From Viola odorata (lineage: Eukaryota; Streptophyta; Magnoliopsida; Malpighiales; Violaceae), in NCBI GenBank assembly GCA_963691705.1, contig OY829537.1:76901352-76965351 (forward strand): a stretch of 64,000 bases of DNA. The letters run 5' to 3'. The translations under genes were made by a program, and so were the position numbers. The notes under the pieces are model-generated. The model worked only from the letters and a program-made list of their open reading frames with translations, was not told where the DNA came from and searched no databases. Shown here one piece after another: positions 20,102 through 32,190 of the stretch. The first letter of the stretch is position 1, and each line of letters starts with the position of its first letter.

Positions 20102-22492
20102 TGTTGGTACCCGAATTTTGATGCTAGCACGTTCAATCACTTGCAAAATAGCATGCCAACATTTTAACGCGCTTAATCAATTATAGTCGCTTTATTTTCA
20201 CATTTTTCACTAACCGTTATTGATCTCTCGGCCCAGCTCGAGTCCTTTCGTATTATTTCATTTTTATCTATCATTTTTGCTCTTTTACTTTTTTAGTATT
20301 ATTAGGTCCCGGACGAGCCTTTTCGGCACCTTGTCAAAATAAATACGTTTAGAGAGTTGAGCTCAATTTTTTATTCGTATCATCTCGATCGTCATATTTT
20401 TCTCTATAACGTAGTTGCCTTCGTTCAAATTTTTTGCTAGTTTCATCACACTGATAATTCAAGCCTATAATTAATTACTAAGCATTTTTCCCCTTTCCTT
20501 TTAATCAACCGTTGGATTGGTTGACTACTCCCTTAGTCAACCATCCAACGGTCGTGGATTTAAGCATTTCATCCATCTCTCTTTTCTTTCCCCACAAGTT
20601 TTCCTTTCCAAACTCGAAGTCGCGTCATCACTTCTAGGAATCAAGCCTCGTCATTGCTTCGAGAAGGAAGCCTTGTCACCATGTCGAGTCACTCCTTCCC
20701 GTTGCTTCCCTTCGTTTCCAACCACACGAAAATGAGCCGCGTCACGGCTTGCTCAGCACGTTCATCCAAGCTCTCCTCCTATAAATACCTAACTATTTAC
20801 ACCCTTAAGAACCACGGGTTGACGCACTCTTTTCCTCACAAGCAGCCGCCAAGGTTTAATTCAAGTTCTTTCGTTCAAATTACTTGCTTTTTTTATCAAT
20901 AAATTGCACTGTTTTCATTTAAATCTCTCGGCTTTCGTTTGTCAATTAAACCACCTGCTTTTAACTCAATAAATTGTTGTTTGGTTTCTAGATAAATCTC
21001 CTGTTTTCAATTTGATCAATCGCTCGCTATTTGGTTTGATTTATTTGCTTATTTTTCTTGTGAAATCGCTTGCATTTTTTTTCCGCCGTTTTGCTTGCTA
21101 TTTACCTACTATTTTTGGAAGGTTTATTTGTTGTGGGGTAGAGGGAATTTTTGGGCTTGTTTTGGGATTGAAATTTGGCTATTTGGTCGGATTGAAGCTT
21201 CCTTAGTTGTCGGCCATGGCGTCGGCGACGCAAGGAAGGAGATAAAGGGAGAACATAGGTTTCGCACGGGAAGGGTAGAAGGAAAGGTGACGGGCTTAAG
21301 CCCGTCCTTCTCCTTTTAAAGATAGATGGGCCTTGGCTTGGCCAAGCCCATCTATCCCCTTTTTTAATTAATTTCAACATGCGCATAGGCCCAGCCCATT
21401 AAAGTTTCGTCAATTGTTCGAGTCATTTTATTTTTGTGTTTATTTAATTAATAGCTCGTATGCCATATTTAATTAATAATTCGTATGCAATATTTAATTT
21501 ATGTCATATGCCATGTTTAATTAATTATTTATTTACTTGTTTAAATTTAAATGCATATCTATTTGCTCTACCTTTATTTATTGTTTTAATTATATTCGAA
21601 CGATTACTAACATCGATTTCGTAGGCACCAAAAACCATCAAGTCTTCGCTTGCAAGTACATTTCCTTTCAAGCCTCTTTTTATTTATTCAGTATTTTCAT
21701 ACATATATGTATGCTCGCACGCATGATATTTAGAATTATTAGAAATTAAAACCAACGCACATGCTTATTTGCTTAAATCACTTGCTTTTTATGCCATGAA
21801 ATTAATTGCTATACATTGATATGTGAGCATGGTGGCTTCAATCCCACACGGTTATATGCATTCATAAAAATCGGTATTATGCTAGTTTTATCCATGATAA
21901 GATCACATAGTAATTAATTAATCATGCATGGCCTGATGATGACAAAGAGGGCTCTCGCTTTAGTAAAAAACCAACAATTAATCAGTCCCGACCAGAAATG
22001 ATTAATCAGTCCCGAAAGTCCCGATCAGAAATAACAAAATACTAAAGCAATGAATACCTCTGAGGGCCCATGGACAACTGGCAGGTGGCCCAATTTTCGT
22101 AACAAGATTTCGGTTGACACTTTGCGATCATTTACTCCGTAAATGATTAAAAAGTGGCGTGTTTTCGTGCGCGGGATCGGTCGACACTTTCCGATTACTT
22201 ACTCGTTTTCATGTTAAAAATTGTTTTCCAAACACCTTTTTACCGCTAACCTTTTTAAGGATGTGACTTGGGTGCCTAACACCTTCCCAAGTCCATAATA
22301 CGACCTCGAACCTTCGTTCTTTGGTTTAGACCATTTATGCCTTAGTTTTTATTTTTATGCCATGACATTAGGTTCCCTAAACCTAGAAAATAAATAGGGT
22401 GGCGACTTCATTTGCATTATGCGAGGCATCCATATATGCTTAGCATCTGTCCCGAACCTAAACTCATTTTCAACGAAAGAGGGGGTGCGACA
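20102..22492 (+). repeat. 5' LTR of the LARD-like element
   Basis: 2391 bp, TG...CA, nearly the same as 28557-30952. A TATAAATA box at 20780-20787 is the likely core promoter. Its short ORFs recur in the other LTR but are not conserved enough in start and stop to call a gene. Confidence 0.92.
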
Positions 22493-22495
22493 GTT

Positions 22496-22513
22496 TGGCG
22501 ACTTCACTAGGGA
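22496..22513 (+). other. Primer-binding site of the LARD-like element
   Basis: TGGCGACTTCACTAGGGA begins three bases after the LTR. It resembles the TGGCGACTCC-type site that I recall for Ogre-like elements; the tRNA was not verified. Confidence 0.65.
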
Positions 22514-23584
22514 CTTAGGGTCGAAGCCGGTTTTATTGGTATTTGTTTTTTTATTATTATTTACTTACTTTCTTTAATTTGTTTTCGTGATTGTTATTTG
22601 TTATTCGCTTTGATAAATCGTTCATATGCATTTCACGCTTTGAGTGCCTTATTGTCGGGTCATGTTACCAAAATTTTTTTAGGAAGGTATTAGTGAAGCA
22701 TTGTGGGCCCAGGTCCCAATATGCTTTCATGAACCCTAACTCAGACTTGAACCCCTAAATGGTTGAGCGCCCCGTGATCCTTTGTGATTCGGTGAAGCAA
22801 TCAAATATCCATTTACTGAGGGACCCCTTTCAAGGTATCATCTAAGAACCTTTCAGCCAATTAGAAAAGAATTTTTGTTGGAATCAGAGCCCCAGCATAT
22901 GCATCATGTTCATGCATTTATCACATGTTTACATGTTCGTTGTGTGTTTATATCGTCCTTATTATTTATTGTTTTAACCACTAACACAAGAATTTTACTT
23001 CTCATAAACAGCCCCGTCTTACTTGTTCACTCAAAATGGCAACACCTACGATGCTTTCACTTAATACTTTCAGGATTTTGAGCTACAACGATCAGTTGGA
23101 ATAGGGTGACATGTTGAAATCCGGTTTTATTCCCGATATTACTGCCAAGATTGGGATAGAAGAAGTGGAAAGTCAGAAAGGGGAGATTGCGTCATTGGAA
23201 TATTTTTGGTATAAGCAAACAAATGCCACCTTAAAAGAAAAATCGTGCATCAGCTACTTAGATTTTCATCTTTTCGCCCCATGTAACCATGTTCCTAGAC
23301 TTCTGTCTACTAGCCTTTTTGGGTAGATCTAGATAGGTAATCCAACTTATAATGGTTGTAACCCTTTTTGATGAAAAAAATCAATGACAATGTTCGTAAT
23401 TATTCGGATAATTATGAAACGTGCCCTTTCTTTCACACATCCAAAGGATATCAAACGGTTATCACCTACGGTCGAAACAACATTCCCCACATTAAACCGC
23501 ACATAGAGCTCAAAAAAAAGTTAGCCTTTGAAATGAAAACACAAAAAAAAAATATATAGACCAAATGACGATAACGCAGAGATA

Positions 23585-24000
23585 GCCGTTTCTTCTAGGT
23601 TTCGGTTGCGCGCTCTTTTTCCTCGGCCAATATCAAAGCGATTTGCTCAAAGTTTCCTCTCGGCTAAAACAAGAAAGACGTTGATAAATGGGCTAAATTA
23701 TTCCCACACCAAATTTCAGAATTTTCTGGGTGGCGCATCGGCAATCTCTCACAAAAAATTCATAATGCAAGGACAGTTGCTCCTTCTCGGTTTCAGCTGC
23801 GCACTTTTTTTCCTTGGCCCATATTAATGCGATTTGCTCAGAGTTTCCACTCAGATAAAACACGAAAGATGTTGGTAACAGGCTGCAGTCTACCCACACC
23901 AAATTTAAGAATTTTCTAGGCTAAGCATCTCTCACAAAAATTTAGAACGCAAGGACAGTTACTTCTTCTCGGTTTCAGCTGCGCGCTCTTTTATTGTGAC
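23585..24000 (+). repeat. Tandem array 1 of the LARD: about 185-bp unit, 2.2 copies
   Basis: The unit contains CTTCTCGGTTTCAGCTGCGC, GCGATTTGCTCA and CACACCAAATTT in the same order. Copies start near 23585, 23776 and 23956 (partial). They have diverged by substitutions and small indels. Confidence 0.75.
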
Positions 24001-24265
24001 CAACGTCTACTCGTAGCGCCGATCTTTGGGTTTCGTTGATAGCATCCAAGATCACATCTCGTTGAGTGGAAGGAATAAAAGCTTCCTTCATATCTTCACC
24101 GAAGTGTCATCTTCTTATTCGTCCTAAAAGTATTAAGTAGAAGTATGGCCAAAAGAGTGAATAAGCAGTGTGGAGGCCTCAGGATTGCATGTCATGCATG
24201 TTATCACTTATACTCACTATTATTTTCTTTTTTCAAGATAAACGATGGCTCCTAAAAAGTGAGCT

Positions 24266-24705
24266 ATCCCCATGCTTTCGTCAAAAATCGTGTGGCGGTT
24301 CACACCCCACATTTCAAAAAATCGTGGCGGTTTAAACCCCACCTTTCAAAAAAATCGTTTAGCGGTTCACACCCCACATTTCAAAAAATCGTGTGGCGGT
24401 TTAAATCCCACCTTTCAAAAAAATTGTGTGGCGTTTTAAACCCCACCTTTCAAAAAATCGTGTGGCAGTTCACACCCCACATTTCAAAAAAATCGTGTGG
24501 CAGTCCAAAACCCCACCTTTCAAAAAAATCTTGTGGCGATTCAAAACCCCACCTTTCAAAAATTGTGTGGCGGTTCAAGATACCCCACCTTTCAAAAAAA
24601 ATTGTGCGGCGATTAAAAACCCCCACTTTTCGTCAAAGTTTTCGGCGGCGGTTTACAACCCCACTTTTCGTCAAAAACTTAATGCGGCGATTCACCCCCC
24701 GCTTT
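24266..24705 (+). repeat. Tandem array 2 of the LARD: about 38-bp unit, roughly 11 copies
   Basis: The unit is built on CCCCACCTTTCAAAAAATCG followed by TGTGGCGGTT. Copies vary in the length of the A run and in single bases. The ORFs crossing it only reflect this periodicity. Confidence 0.85.
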
Positions 24706-25073
24706 CTCTAATTTTGATCGCAAGGAAGCTTCGCCAAAAGTAGAGCCTACGACTATAAACAAAGGCGCTTCGTGGGAGGTAACCCACGTGTTCTTTTCAA
24801 TATGTTTATTCTTTCGTTAATTTTAAATTCAACATATTGGGATACCTCTTCCCTATGAATTTACTATTTAACTCTCTCTTCATTTCAGGTGCAACAAGAC
24901 TTGCAAACTTGGGGGCAAACGATAAAAGTCTAAAGGAATGACATAAGAAACATAAACACTTCACGCTAATCCATAGTGATGAGTTCCTTACATACAAATC
25001 ATCGCTGCAATGGGATTCCCAATCAACATACTTAATGCGCTCTTGTTCTAAAGAAAAATGATGACACAAAGTC

Positions 25074-25437
25074 CGAATTTTGCGGTATCCCCGCTCGGAT
25101 CACATCTCTTCCTCAATATCTGAATTTTACAGTATCCCCGCTCGGATCATATCTCTTCCTCAAATTTTGAATTTTACGGTATCCCCGCTCGGATCACATC
25201 TCTTCCTCAAATTCCGAATTTTGCGGTATCCCCGCTCGGATCACATCTCTTCCCCAAATTCTAAATTTTTCGGTATCCCCACTCGGATCACATCTCTTCC
25301 TCAAATTCTGAATTTTGCGGTATCCCCGCTCGGATCACATCTCTTCATCAATGTCTGAATTTTGCGGTGTCCCCGTTTGGATCTCTTTTTGCGTCAATGT
25401 CTTAATTTTGCGGTGCCCCCATTCAGATCTCAAACTC
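25074..25437 (+). repeat. Tandem array 3 of the LARD: 47-bp unit, about 7.5 copies
   Basis: The unit begins TTTTGCGGTATCCCCGCTCG and continues with GATCACATCTCTTCCTCAA. The last copies are the most diverged. Short CCGCAATTTACATTT-type repeats follow at about 25490-25570. Confidence 0.88.
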
Positions 25438-26417
25438 ACCTCGCTTCGCCCTACCATCAGGTAAGTTGTCATTTACGTTTCTATAATCTAATTTTTCGCA
25501 ATTTAACTGTCCGCAATTTACATTTTCGCAATTTAAATTTCCGCACTTTACGTTTCCACAATTTACATTCCTATATTAGTATGTACATACGCATGTGTAT
25601 GCGCGTGATGTTTGTAAACTTTCTAAGCTTTTATCAAAAAATGTTGCTTTGCAAAAAAAAAAAAAACAAACAGAAAGAAAAGCAAAAATCCTACATTTTC
25701 GAAACCTTCCCTATGTCAAACATGTCAATCACTTTATCACAGTTGATAAACTTGTTCATTCGTTAGAAATTATATAAACATACATGATCTTGTCTGTTAG
25801 CTCTTATATCCATGACATGATTTAGGCATAAGCAGTTACAAACATATCCCTGTGAGTATTTTGGGCCTTCACGCCTCATTTCGTTCATGAGTGTAAATGC
25901 TAAGCTAAGTGCTAGTTAGATTTGCATAATATCTAGGGTACATGAACCATCAGACATGGGATAACAGTAAGATGACATTGGACTTTGCTTTGTTCTTCTT
26001 CCACATTTTTCATTTTTTAACTTTTTTGCCCTCAAAACACATACCTTGTACACCATGTACACCTCTATCAAACACTTCAAACCCTTCTTCTAAACTCCTC
26101 ACAAATGGGTAAGTGCTTGATGGAATTGGCCAACTAAAGCGCCAGAAGCATGTTAAGTTCATTTCAACGAATCAGCAGGACGAAAAGGAAACCCTCAAAG
26201 GTTGACAGCCCGCGCTAACACCCGGACGAGCGGCAAAAAAAAATCGAAGGTCACTACCCAAAAGAATCAAAACGAAGGAAATTGTACTTGCTTCACTTGC
26301 TGTTTGTATTTGTATTCAAAAAAGAAGAAAAAAGAAAAAAGGAAGAAACAAAAGAAGAGAAAGAAAAAATAATAAAGAAAAAGAAGAGAAAAAAAACAAA
26401 AAAGAAGATTCAAAAAG

Positions 26418-26793
26418 AGGATATCTCAAAGAACCCGAGTCAATGAAAGTAGAAGCAAGTACGAAAAAATCATCAATCAAAATCGATCAAGATGATCACA
26501 AGAAGAGTGTTCCTAGCAAAAGATGAAGAAACTTGTATACTAAGGGTATCTCAAAGAACCCAAGTCAATGAAAATAGAAGCAAGTACGAAAAAATCATCA
26601 ATCAAAATCAATCAAGATGATCACAAGAAGAGTGTTCCTAGCAAAAGATGAAGAAACTTGTATACCGAGGGTATCTCAAAGAACCCAAGTCAATGAAAGT
26701 AGAAGAAAGTACGAAAAAAATCATCAATCAGAATCGATCAAGACGATCACAGGAAGAGCGTTCCTAGCAAAAGATGAAGAAACTTGTATACTT
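26418..26793 (+). repeat. Tandem array 4 of the LARD: about 125-bp unit, three copies
   Basis: Copies start near 26418, 26543 and 26669, each with TATCTCAAAGAACCC, GTACGAAAAAA and GTGTTCCTAGCAAAAGATGA (GCGTTCCTAGC in the third). They differ at only a few positions, so this array expanded more recently than arrays 1 and 2. Confidence 0.85.
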
Positions 26794-27611
26794 CGCTTTT
26801 GCCTCGATCAAATCATCAAGCATCGTTCACCACGATTTGTCCTCATCATAGACAGTCGTCGAGCACAAACTCATTAAAACCTTTCACACACAAAAAAATA
26901 ACACAAATAAACACAACACTTTTCCTCTCTTCTACAAATTCCTCCTTTCTTTCTCCCTCGCAAAGTCCTTTCAATTATTAGTAGGCCCATGCATGTGCAT
27001 CTTCATTTGAAGTTTATTCACTCGGATTGACATTGCAAATCTGATTTTGTGTTATGTTTGCTGCATTTTTAGGAGTGTAAACACGTAGCCCTATTTCTGA
27101 GCGCGAGCTCAAACACTAATATCTAGTGAGAATTGCTTATGTTTACATGTCATGGGAAAGTCTTGTTCTTGAGGTCGTTATTTCCTGAACAAGATGCAGA
27201 CGTTATCTAGACTTGTATCAATCATGTTTATATAACGAAAACTGAACGAACATTTTTCAAAGAATATACTTGATTTGATTTTCTCTTAAAACAAAGAGGT
27301 CATTTTCGTTCCAAAAAAAGAGACTTGGGGGTAAGTCAAGGTTTAAATGTAGGAATACATGATATTTCTCACATTATCAATTGCTCTTTCCTTTTTTCTA
27401 TCTGTTGCTGCTTTGTGTTTGCTTCCTTCCAATTTGCAGGATACAGATATGCTCCAGTGAAATCTCATGCCATTGGGCTTTCGATGACAACATCTTTATA
27501 AATCCCTTGCCGTTAGGTTTTCATTGAAGAAATCATTGTAATGCCCTCATCTTGGATTTTCGTTAAAATCCAATCAACCTCTAAGGGATTACGTTACCAT
27601 TCCCCAATCAA

Positions 27612-27690
27612 ATGTCCGGGGTGACTATCTTCCACAAATGTCCGAGGTGACTATCTTCCTCAAAGGTCCGAGGTGACTATCTTCCTCAAT
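27612..27690 (+). repeat. Tandem array 5 of the LARD: about 29-bp unit, three copies
   Basis: TGTCCG(A/G)GGTGACTATCTTCC is repeated three times in direct orientation. Confidence 0.75.
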
Positions 27691-27916
27691 GTCCAAACAT
27701 CCAAATTTTTCGATGTCCCCGCTCAAATCGGAATTTACATCTATCAAATGCGGTGTCTTTCAACCACTCTCCAACTCAGTTCATGCGGTGGCTTCAAACC
27801 ACCCTCCATTTTAGTTCGTAAGGTAAGTCCGAGGTATGACCCGCTTTCCCTTTATATCTTTTAAATTCTGTCATTTATCTCCTCCTTGAGTGATTTAATC
27901 TACTTTTCCTGCAATA

Positions 27917-28412
27917 ACGTATGGACTGCGAGTGCTACCCTCGCCCTACGTATTTTAAATTTCTGTCAACGTATGGACTGCGAGTGCTACCCTCGCCCTA
28001 CGTAATTTAATTTCTGTCAACGTATGGACTGTGAGTGCTACCCTCGCCCTACGTAATTTAAATTTCTGTCAACGTATGGACTGCGAGTGCTACCCTCGCC
28101 CTATGTAATTTGGACTGCGAGTGCTACCCTCGCCCTACGTAACTTAAATTTCTGTCAACGTATGGACTGCGAATGCTACCCTCGCCCTACGTAGTTTAAA
28201 TTTCTATCAATGTATGGACAGCGAGTGCTACCCTCCCCCTACGTAATTTAAATTTCTATCAACGTATGGACTGCGAGTGCTACCCTCGCCCTACGTAATT
28301 TAAATTTCTGTCAACGTATGGAATGCGAGTGCTAACCTCGCCCTACGTAATTTAAATTTCTGTCCACGTGCACGGACTGCGAATGCTACCCAAGCCCTAC
28401 GCGATTTACATT
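27917..28412 (+). repeat. Tandem array 6 of the LARD: about 52-bp unit, roughly 10 copies
   Basis: The unit is CAACGTATGGACTGCGAGTG, then CTACCCTCGCCCTACGTAAT and an AT-rich tail. One copy near 28110 lacks its first bases. Each unit contains TACGTA, near which the sequence is locally palindromic. Confidence 0.9.
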
Positions 28413-28542
28413 TCCACGACTTACGTTTTTTCTCTCTTTCAACAGGTTACGATGCAATCAAGATCACGTGGTAAGTACTTGGGGCAACCATCTTTACTGT
28501 TCATCAAAAATTCTAGTTACACTGTATTTTTTATCAGACAAT

Positions 28543-28556
28543 AAAGAGGAGGCAAC
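28543..28556 (+). other. Polypurine tract of the LARD-like element
   Basis: AAAGAGGAGG, followed by CAAC, lies directly before the 3' LTR at 28557, where plus-strand priming should occur. Confidence 0.7.
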
Positions 28557-30952
28557 TGTTGGTACCCGAATTTTGACGCTAGCACGTTCAATCACTTGCA
28601 AAATAGCATGCCCGCATTTTAACGTGCTTAATCAATTATAGTCCTTTATTTTTATATTTTTCACTAACCGTTATTGATCTCTCGGCCTAGCTCGAGTCCT
28701 TTCGTATTCTTTCATTTTTATCTATCATTTTGGCTCTTTTACTTTTTTAGTTTGGTCCCGAACGAGCCTTTTCGGCACTTTTGTCAAAATAAATGCATTT
28801 AGAGAGTTGAGCTTAATTTTTTGTTCATATCATCTCGATCGTCATATTTTTCTCTATAACGTAGTTGCCTTCATTCGAATTTTTCGCCAATTTCATCACA
28901 CTAATAATTCGAGCCCATAATTAATTACTAAGCATTTTTTCCCTTTCTTTTTAATCAACTGTTGGATTGGTTGACTACTCCCTTAGTCAACCATCCAACG
29001 GTCGTGGCATTAAGCATTTCATCCATCTCTCTTTTCTTTCCCCACAAGTTTTCCTTTCCAAACTCAAAGTCGTGTCATCACTTCTAAGAATCAAGCCTCG
29101 TCATTGCTTCGAGAAGGAAGCCTTGCCACCATGTCGAGTCACTCCTTCCCGTTGCTTCCCATCGTTTCCAACCACACGAAAATGAGCCGCGTCACGGCTT
29201 GCTCAGTACGTTCGTCCAAGCTCTTCTCCTATAAATACCTAACTATTTACACCCTTAAGAACCACGGGTTGACGCACTCTTTTCCTCACAAGCAGCCGCC
29301 AAGGTTTAATTCAAGTTCTTTCGTTCAAATTACTTACTTTTTTTTATCAATAAATTGCACTGTTTTCATTTAAATCTCTCGACTTTCGTTTGTCAATTAA
29401 ACCACCTGCTTTTAACTCAATAAATTGTTGTTTGGTTTCTAGATAAATCTCCTACTTTCAATTTGATCAGTCGCTTGCTATTTGGTTTGATTTTTTTGCT
29501 TATTTTTCTTGCGAAATCGCTTGCATTTTTTTCCGCCGTTTTGCTTGCTATTTACCTACTGTTTTTGGAAGGTTTATTTGCTGTGTGGTAGAGGGAATTT
29601 TTGGGCTTGTTTTGGGGTTGAAATCTGGCCATTTGGCCGGATTGAAGCTTCCTTGGTCGTCGGCCATGGCGCCGGCGACGCAAGGAAGGAGATGAAGGGA
29701 GAAGATAGGTTTCGCGCGGGAAGGGTAGAAGGAAAGGTAATGGGCTTAAGCCCGTCCTTCTCCTTTTAAAGATAGATAGGCCTTGGCTTGGCCAAGGCCC
29801 ATCTATCCCCTTTTCTAATTAATTTCAGCATGCGCATGGGCCCAGCCCATTAAAGTTTCGTCAATTGTTCGAGTCATTTTATTTTTGTGTTTATTTAATT
29901 AATAGCTCGTATGTCATTTTTAATTAATAACTCGTATGCAATATTTAATTTCTGTCATATGGCATGTTTAATTAATTATTTATTTACTTGTTTAAATTTA
30001 AATGCATATCTATTTGCTTTACTTTTATTTATTGTTTTAATTATCTTCGAACGATTACTAACATCGATTTCGTAGGCACCAAAAATCATCAAGTCTTCGC
30101 TCGCAAGTACATTTCCTTTCAAGCCTCTTTTTATTTATTCAGTATTTTCGTACATATATGTATGCTCACACGCATGATATTTAGAATTATTAGAAATTAA
30201 AACCAACGCACATGCTTACTTGTTTAAATCACTTGCTTTTTATGCCATGAAATTAATTGCTATACATTGATATGTGAGCATGGTGGCTTCGATCCCACAC
30301 GGTTATATGCATTCATAAAAATCGGTATTATGCTAGTTTTATCCATGATAGGATCACATAGTAATTAATTAATCATGCATGACCCGATGATGACAAAGAG
30401 GGCTCTCGCTTTAGTAAAAAACCGACGATTAATCAGTCCCGACCAGTCCCGACCAGAAATGATTAATCAGTCCTGAAAGTCCCGATTGGAAATAACAAAA
30501 TACTAAAGCAATGAATACCTCTGAGGGCCCATGGACAACTGGCAGGTGGCCCAATCTTCGTAACAGGATTTCGGTTGACACTTTGCGATCATTTACTCCG
30601 TAAATGATTAAAAAATGGCGTGTTTCCGTGCGCGGGATCGGTCTACACTTTCCGGTTACTTACTCATTTTCATGTTAAAAATTATTTTCCAAACAATTTT
30701 TTACAGGTAACCTTTTTAAGGATATGACTTGGGTGCCTAACACCTTCCCAAGTCCATAATACGACCTCGAGCCTTCGTTCTTTGGTTTAGACCATTTGTG
30801 CCTTAGTTTTTTTTTTATGCCATGACATTAGGTTCCCTTAACCTAGAAAATAAATAGGGTGGCGACTTCAATTGCATTATGCGAGGCATCCATCTATGCT
30901 TAGCATATGTCCCGAACCTAAACTCATTTTCAACAAAAAATGGGGTGCGACA
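28557..30952 (+). repeat. 3' LTR of the LARD-like element
   Basis: 2396 bp, collinear with 20102-22492 throughout. TATAAATA is conserved at 29230-29237. A local duplication (CCGACCAGTC) near 30437 and small deletions account for the length difference. Confidence 0.92.
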
Positions 30953-32190
30953 GCTTCCAATCACAAAGATCGATACCTTTGCTACCACATGATCTCCTCC
31001 CTATGGATGAGCTCTTCTCATTCCCTCGACACCCTGAGAATGTCATCTTGAGTCTGATCTGACACAGGTAACTATTGTAGCTGACCAAGTGTGTCCCTCT
31101 GCAATCTGATCCTTCTTGGAATGGAGCCGAAAGAGACTCTACTCCACCTGGTCAGGGACTCTCCACAAAGGCGTAATCTGTCCAAAATAGTCGAGCTACC
31201 ACTCCGAGACTCAGCAAAATTCTACGCTTCATCCACCACCTTTTCACATCCGTCTTCCCTTAACCAAGCTACCTCAAACCGAAATAACTTCCCCTTATGC
31301 CGCTCCGACCTCTTCCACCTAAGGTGTACCTACTCCTCTGCGGGCAGTGATTCGAACCAAAACGGGGAAGGTGGTATACGCTGCTGTCTGGGAAAAGATC
31401 TATCCAATCTTGTGTACCTACTCCTCTGTCAATCCTTTCCAAAATAAGACCAGATCCCCTCTGATTGTTGCACCAAGTGAATGGAGCACCCTTAAAATCG
31501 AAGTCTTGTAATCCACAATCATCCAGCGCCTTACGGATTTATTTTACTCGCTTAAGAGTAACAGTTAGTTGCCTTGGTGTTGTATGGGGGATTTCAACGA
31601 GATTCTTTAGTCTCATGAAAATCATGGGGGTTGCGATAAACATAATTCAGTCACAATCATCCAGCGCCTTACGGAATTCTAACATAACTGAATTATGTTT
31701 ATCGCAACCCCCATGCTTTTCATGAGACTAAAGAATCTCGTTGAAATCCCTCATACAACACCAAGGCAACTAACTGTTACTCTTAAGCGAGCAAAGTAAA
31801 TCCTAGGTTCTATGTTTATCTCCCCCAGAGGGCCAACTATAAATACCAGAGAACCGCCAATAAACTAAAGGATCACGTATTTCATTAATTTTGACATCAA
31901 TACAATGCAAACTTAAACTAAGAACAAAAACATTAAGGGAATCATGCTACATTAGAGCCAAACCGCCCCTCCTATTGGGGCCAACACAGTCCACTCCTAT
32001 AACATGCTTGAACCCCCAACCTTTATTTAAAGACCTAATCTCTGTCACCCTTTTCTTCGTCTCACACAAGAAAACCAGAGAGGGAGCTTCAAGCTTTAAG
32101 AGCTTAGAAAGGATCTCAACTGTCGACCAAGGATCTCAACTGTCGACCGGTTCCCAAGCCCCCGACAGTTCCAAGCCAAAGCAATCATGG
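30953..32190 (-). pseudogene. LINE ORF2 endonuclease region, with an internal inverted duplication
   Basis: Minus-strand translation starts at about 32190 with MIALAWNCRGLGN, the typical first block of a plant L1 apurinic endonuclease. It reaches a DFNEIL block near 31730, a KGAPFTWCN block near 31470 and an SDHCP-like block (here SNHCP) near 31340. It ends in an EEIMW...QRYRSL linker at 30953, where the LARD is inserted. Several stops are present; two replace tryptophan codons in the linker. An extra 138 bp at 31514-31651 is explained by an inverted duplication described separately. Confidence 0.8.
31514..31801. repeat. Inverted duplication of a LINE endonuclease segment, flanked by a direct repeat
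   Basis: Two 115-bp arms, 31537-31651 and 31687-31801, are inverted copies of one another with a 35-bp spacer. A 24-bp direct repeat starting CACAATCATCCAGCG occurs at 31514-31537 and 31652-31675. The minus-strand copy at 31687-31801 is the original LINE orientation; the other arm is the inverted extra copy. The pair can fold into a long hairpin. Confidence 0.9.

Larger units (their letters stand above)
22514..28542 (+). other. Non-coding internal region of the LARD-like element
   Basis: No reading frame longer than about 150 codons exists, and the longest ones are artefacts of tandem repeats. A short frame at 23035-23330, interrupted by stops, could be a trace of gag but matches nothing I recognise. 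Six separate tandem arrays are listed individually. Between them lie an A/G-rich tract at about 26310-26420 and AT-rich unique DNA. Confidence 0.75.
20102..30952 (+). mobile_element. Large non-autonomous LTR retrotransposon (LARD-like), complete
   Basis: Two LTRs of 2391 and 2396 bp (TGTTGGTACCC at the start, GGTGCGACA at the end) flank 6.06 kb of internal DNA. A perfect 5-bp target duplication (GCTTC) lies at 20097-20101 and 30953-30957. The LINE frame rejoins across it. The internal region has a primer site and polypurine tract but no gag, RT or integrase; it is largely tandem repeats of several kinds. This combination matches LARDs. The LTR ends and primer site recall Tat/Ogre-type elements, which may supply its enzymes; that link is inference. 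The LTRs differ by scattered substitutions and small indels, so it is older than the Gag-protease element. Confidence 0.92.

Noticed and set aside
20517..21319. ORFs repeated in both LARD LTRs (for example 20517-20735 and 28967-29185)
   Set aside because: They recur because the LTRs are duplicates. They have no conserved domain, and the second parts differ in start and frame.
24259..24743. ORFs of 105-150 codons rich in Pro, His, Phe and Lys
   Set aside because: They are produced by the 38-bp tandem array; the repeat length and lack of stops in two frames explain them. No family resemblance.
25074..28412. Regular repeats that could suggest a CRISPR array
   Set aside because: The repeats are contiguous with no unique spacers, lie inside an LTR element in plant DNA, and have no cas-like genes nearby.
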